Assembly (NCBI RefSeq): GCF_015207245.1
Contig: NZ_JADEXF010000238.1
Span: forward strand, 1-6,240
Origin: Nostoc cf. edaphicum LEGE 07299
GTDB lineage: Bacteria > Cyanobacteriota > Cyanobacteriia > Cyanobacteriales > Nostocaceae
Length of the DNA: 6,240 nucleotides
Reading direction: 5' to 3'
Every line of letters starts with the position of its first letter. The stretch's first letter is position 1. Below the pieces are notes generated by a model. It saw nothing but the letters and a program-made list of their open reading frames with translations. It had not been told where the DNA came from and did no database searches. This document shows positions 5,369 to 6,240 of the stretch, piece by piece. The translations under genes and the position numbers were made by a program.

Positions 5369-6240
5369 CTACTCCCTTGGACACACCTTAGCCGCATTAG
5401 GATGGGTAGCCAAATAACCCTTAAGCCAACTGCAACCCTGTGCTAATAAATCATCAAGATTCAGATTCCACAATTTGATGGTGTTGTCCCGACTGGCGGA
5501 AGCTAAAGTTTTGCCATCCGGACTGAAGACGACGCTGTTGACAAAACTGCTATGCCCTCTCAGGGTGGTAATTTCTTTGCCTGTGTCCCGATTCCACAAT
5601 TTGATGGTGTTGTCAAGACTTGCGGAAGCTAAAGTTTTGCCATCCGGGCTGAAGACGATGCTGTTGATCAAACTGCTATGCCCACTTAGGGTGGTAATTT
5701 CTTTGCCTGTCTCCCGATTCCACAATTTGATGGTGTTGTCAGCACTGGCGGAAGCTAAAGTTTTGCCATCCGGGCTGAAGACGACGCTGTTGACCGGAGC
5801 GCTATGCCCACTCAGGGTGGTAATTTCTTTGCCTGTGTCGAGATTCCACAACTTGATGGTGTTGTCAAAGCTTGCGGAAGCTAAAGTTTTGCCATCCGGG
5901 CTGAGGACGACGCTGAGCACCGGAGCGCTATGCCCACTCAGGGTGGTAATTTCTTTGCCTGTCTCCCGATTCCACAATTTGATGGTTTTGTCATAACTTG
6001 CGGAAGCTAAAGTTTTGCCATCCGGGCTGAAGACGACGCTGATCACCGGAGCGCTATGCCCACTCAGGGTGGTAATTTCTTTGCCTGTCTCCCGATTCCA
6101 CAATTTGATGGTGTTGTCATAACTTGCGGAAGCTAAAGTTTTGCCATCCGGGCTGAAGACGATGCTGATGACCTTATCGTTATGCCCACTCAGGGTGGTA
6201 ATTTCTTTGCCTGTCTCCCGATTCCACAATTTGATGGTGT
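5369..6240 (-). CDS. WD40 repeat protein, C-terminal part (5' end outside window)
   Basis: The minus-strand frame is open from the right edge to a TAG at 5369-5371, about 290 residues. It holds the end of one WD40 repeat (TIKLWNRETGKEITTLSG), six full 42-residue repeats (H-x9-SPDGKTLASAS-x-D-x-TIKLWN...GKEITTLSG), and a tail LNLDDLLAQGCSWLKGYLATHPNAAKVCPRE. Each repeat has the GH, the structural D of SxDxT, and a WN where WD is standard. The codon at 6227-6229 is TTG for an internal Leu, not a start. WD40 repeats build a beta-propeller for protein binding; six-plus repeats mean at least one full propeller, possibly part of two. The LDDLL..GC.WL..YL tail is, from memory, common in cyanobacterial WD40 proteins whose N-terminus is a STAND/NACHT-type NTPase, TIR, protease-like or kinase domain. 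Which of these applies cannot be seen. It converges on the second Uma2 gene across repeat-filled DNA. Confidence 0.93.
   Translation of the reverse strand, partial: TIKLWNRETGKEITTLSGHNDKVISIVFSPDGKTLASASYDNTIKLWNRETGKEITTLSGHSAPVISVVFSPDGKTLASASYDKTIKLWNRETGKEITTLSGHSAPVLSVVLSPDGKTLASASFDNTIKLWNLDTGKEITTLSGHSAPVNSVVFSPDGKTLASASADNTIKLWNRETGKEITTLSGHSSLINSIVFSPDGKTLASASLDNTIKLWNRDTGKEITTLRGHSSFVNSVVFSPDGKTLASASRDNTIKLWNLNLDDLLAQGCSWLKGYLATHPNAAKVCPRE
5551..6240 (-). repeat. 126-bp tandem repeats encoding WD40 units
   Basis: The marker TATGCCC recurs at 5551, 5677, 5803, 5929, 6055 and 6181, exactly 126 bp apart, the length of one 42-residue WD40 unit. Most of each unit is identical in DNA, including silent positions (for example GAAGCTAAAGTTTTGCCATC in all). 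The C-terminal unit is slightly more diverged (GGACTGAAG for GGGCTGAAG). Such uniformity points to recent amplification or gene conversion and makes this stretch prone to copy-number change and to assembly error. Confidence 0.9.

Noticed and set aside
5475..5996. A 173-residue plus-strand open frame with 42-residue repeats.
   Set aside because: It is the antisense shadow of the WD40 repeats; the 126-bp period keeps this frame open as well. The minus strand gives the clear WD40 signature.
6227..6229. Start codon for the WD40 protein at 6229.
   Set aside because: It is the Leu TTG of a KLWN motif inside a repeat; the frame and the repeat pattern continue to the window edge.

Overview
The window looks like chromosomal DNA of a filamentous or otherwise repeat-rich cyanobacterium. 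The palindrome GCGATCGC (HIP1) occurs ten times in 6.24 kb (starts at 735, 1799, 2202, 2723, 2762, 3062, 3625, 5153, 5177 and 5283), where chance would give about one per 65 kb. UvrA is of cyanobacterial type, two Uma2-family genes sit side by side, and there is a near-perfect WD40 repeat protein of the kind common in Nostocales and their relatives. The genus cannot be fixed from the sequence alone.

Layout, left to right. (1) Bases 1-234 (+) hold the last 77 codons of a protein ending in an HNH nuclease domain. (2) A short convergent gap contains a perfect 11-bp inverted repeat that runs into the uvrA stop codon. (3) uvrA (-) is complete at 311-3199. About 70 bp upstream of its ATG lies a 14-bp match to the cyanobacterial LexA (SOS) box. 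(4) Two co-directional Uma2-family genes (+) lie at 3381-4148 and 4212-4919 and probably form a small operon. (5) A gene-free stretch of 449 bp (4920-5368) is made almost entirely of repeats: five head-to-tail 42-bp units starting right after the second Uma2 stop, then two copies of a HIP1-bearing 27-bp sequence. The context of one copy is split by an extra 21 bp. A last dispersed-type repeat lies near the WD40 stop. (6) From 5369 to the right edge (-) is the C-terminal part of a WD40 protein, six full 42-residue repeats plus part of a seventh. It is open at the window edge.

Only uvrA has a firmly known role: damage recognition in nucleotide excision repair, probably under SOS control here. 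The HNH protein, the Uma2 pair and the WD40 protein are typical cyanobacterial accessory genes. The WD40 fragment could be the sensor end of a STAND-type NTPase, but its N-terminus is outside the window. I see no strong evidence that these genes form one system. The most informative signals are the LexA box, the 21-bp insertion inside a duplicated HIP1 site, and the WD40 repeats, which are nearly identical except at a few residue positions.
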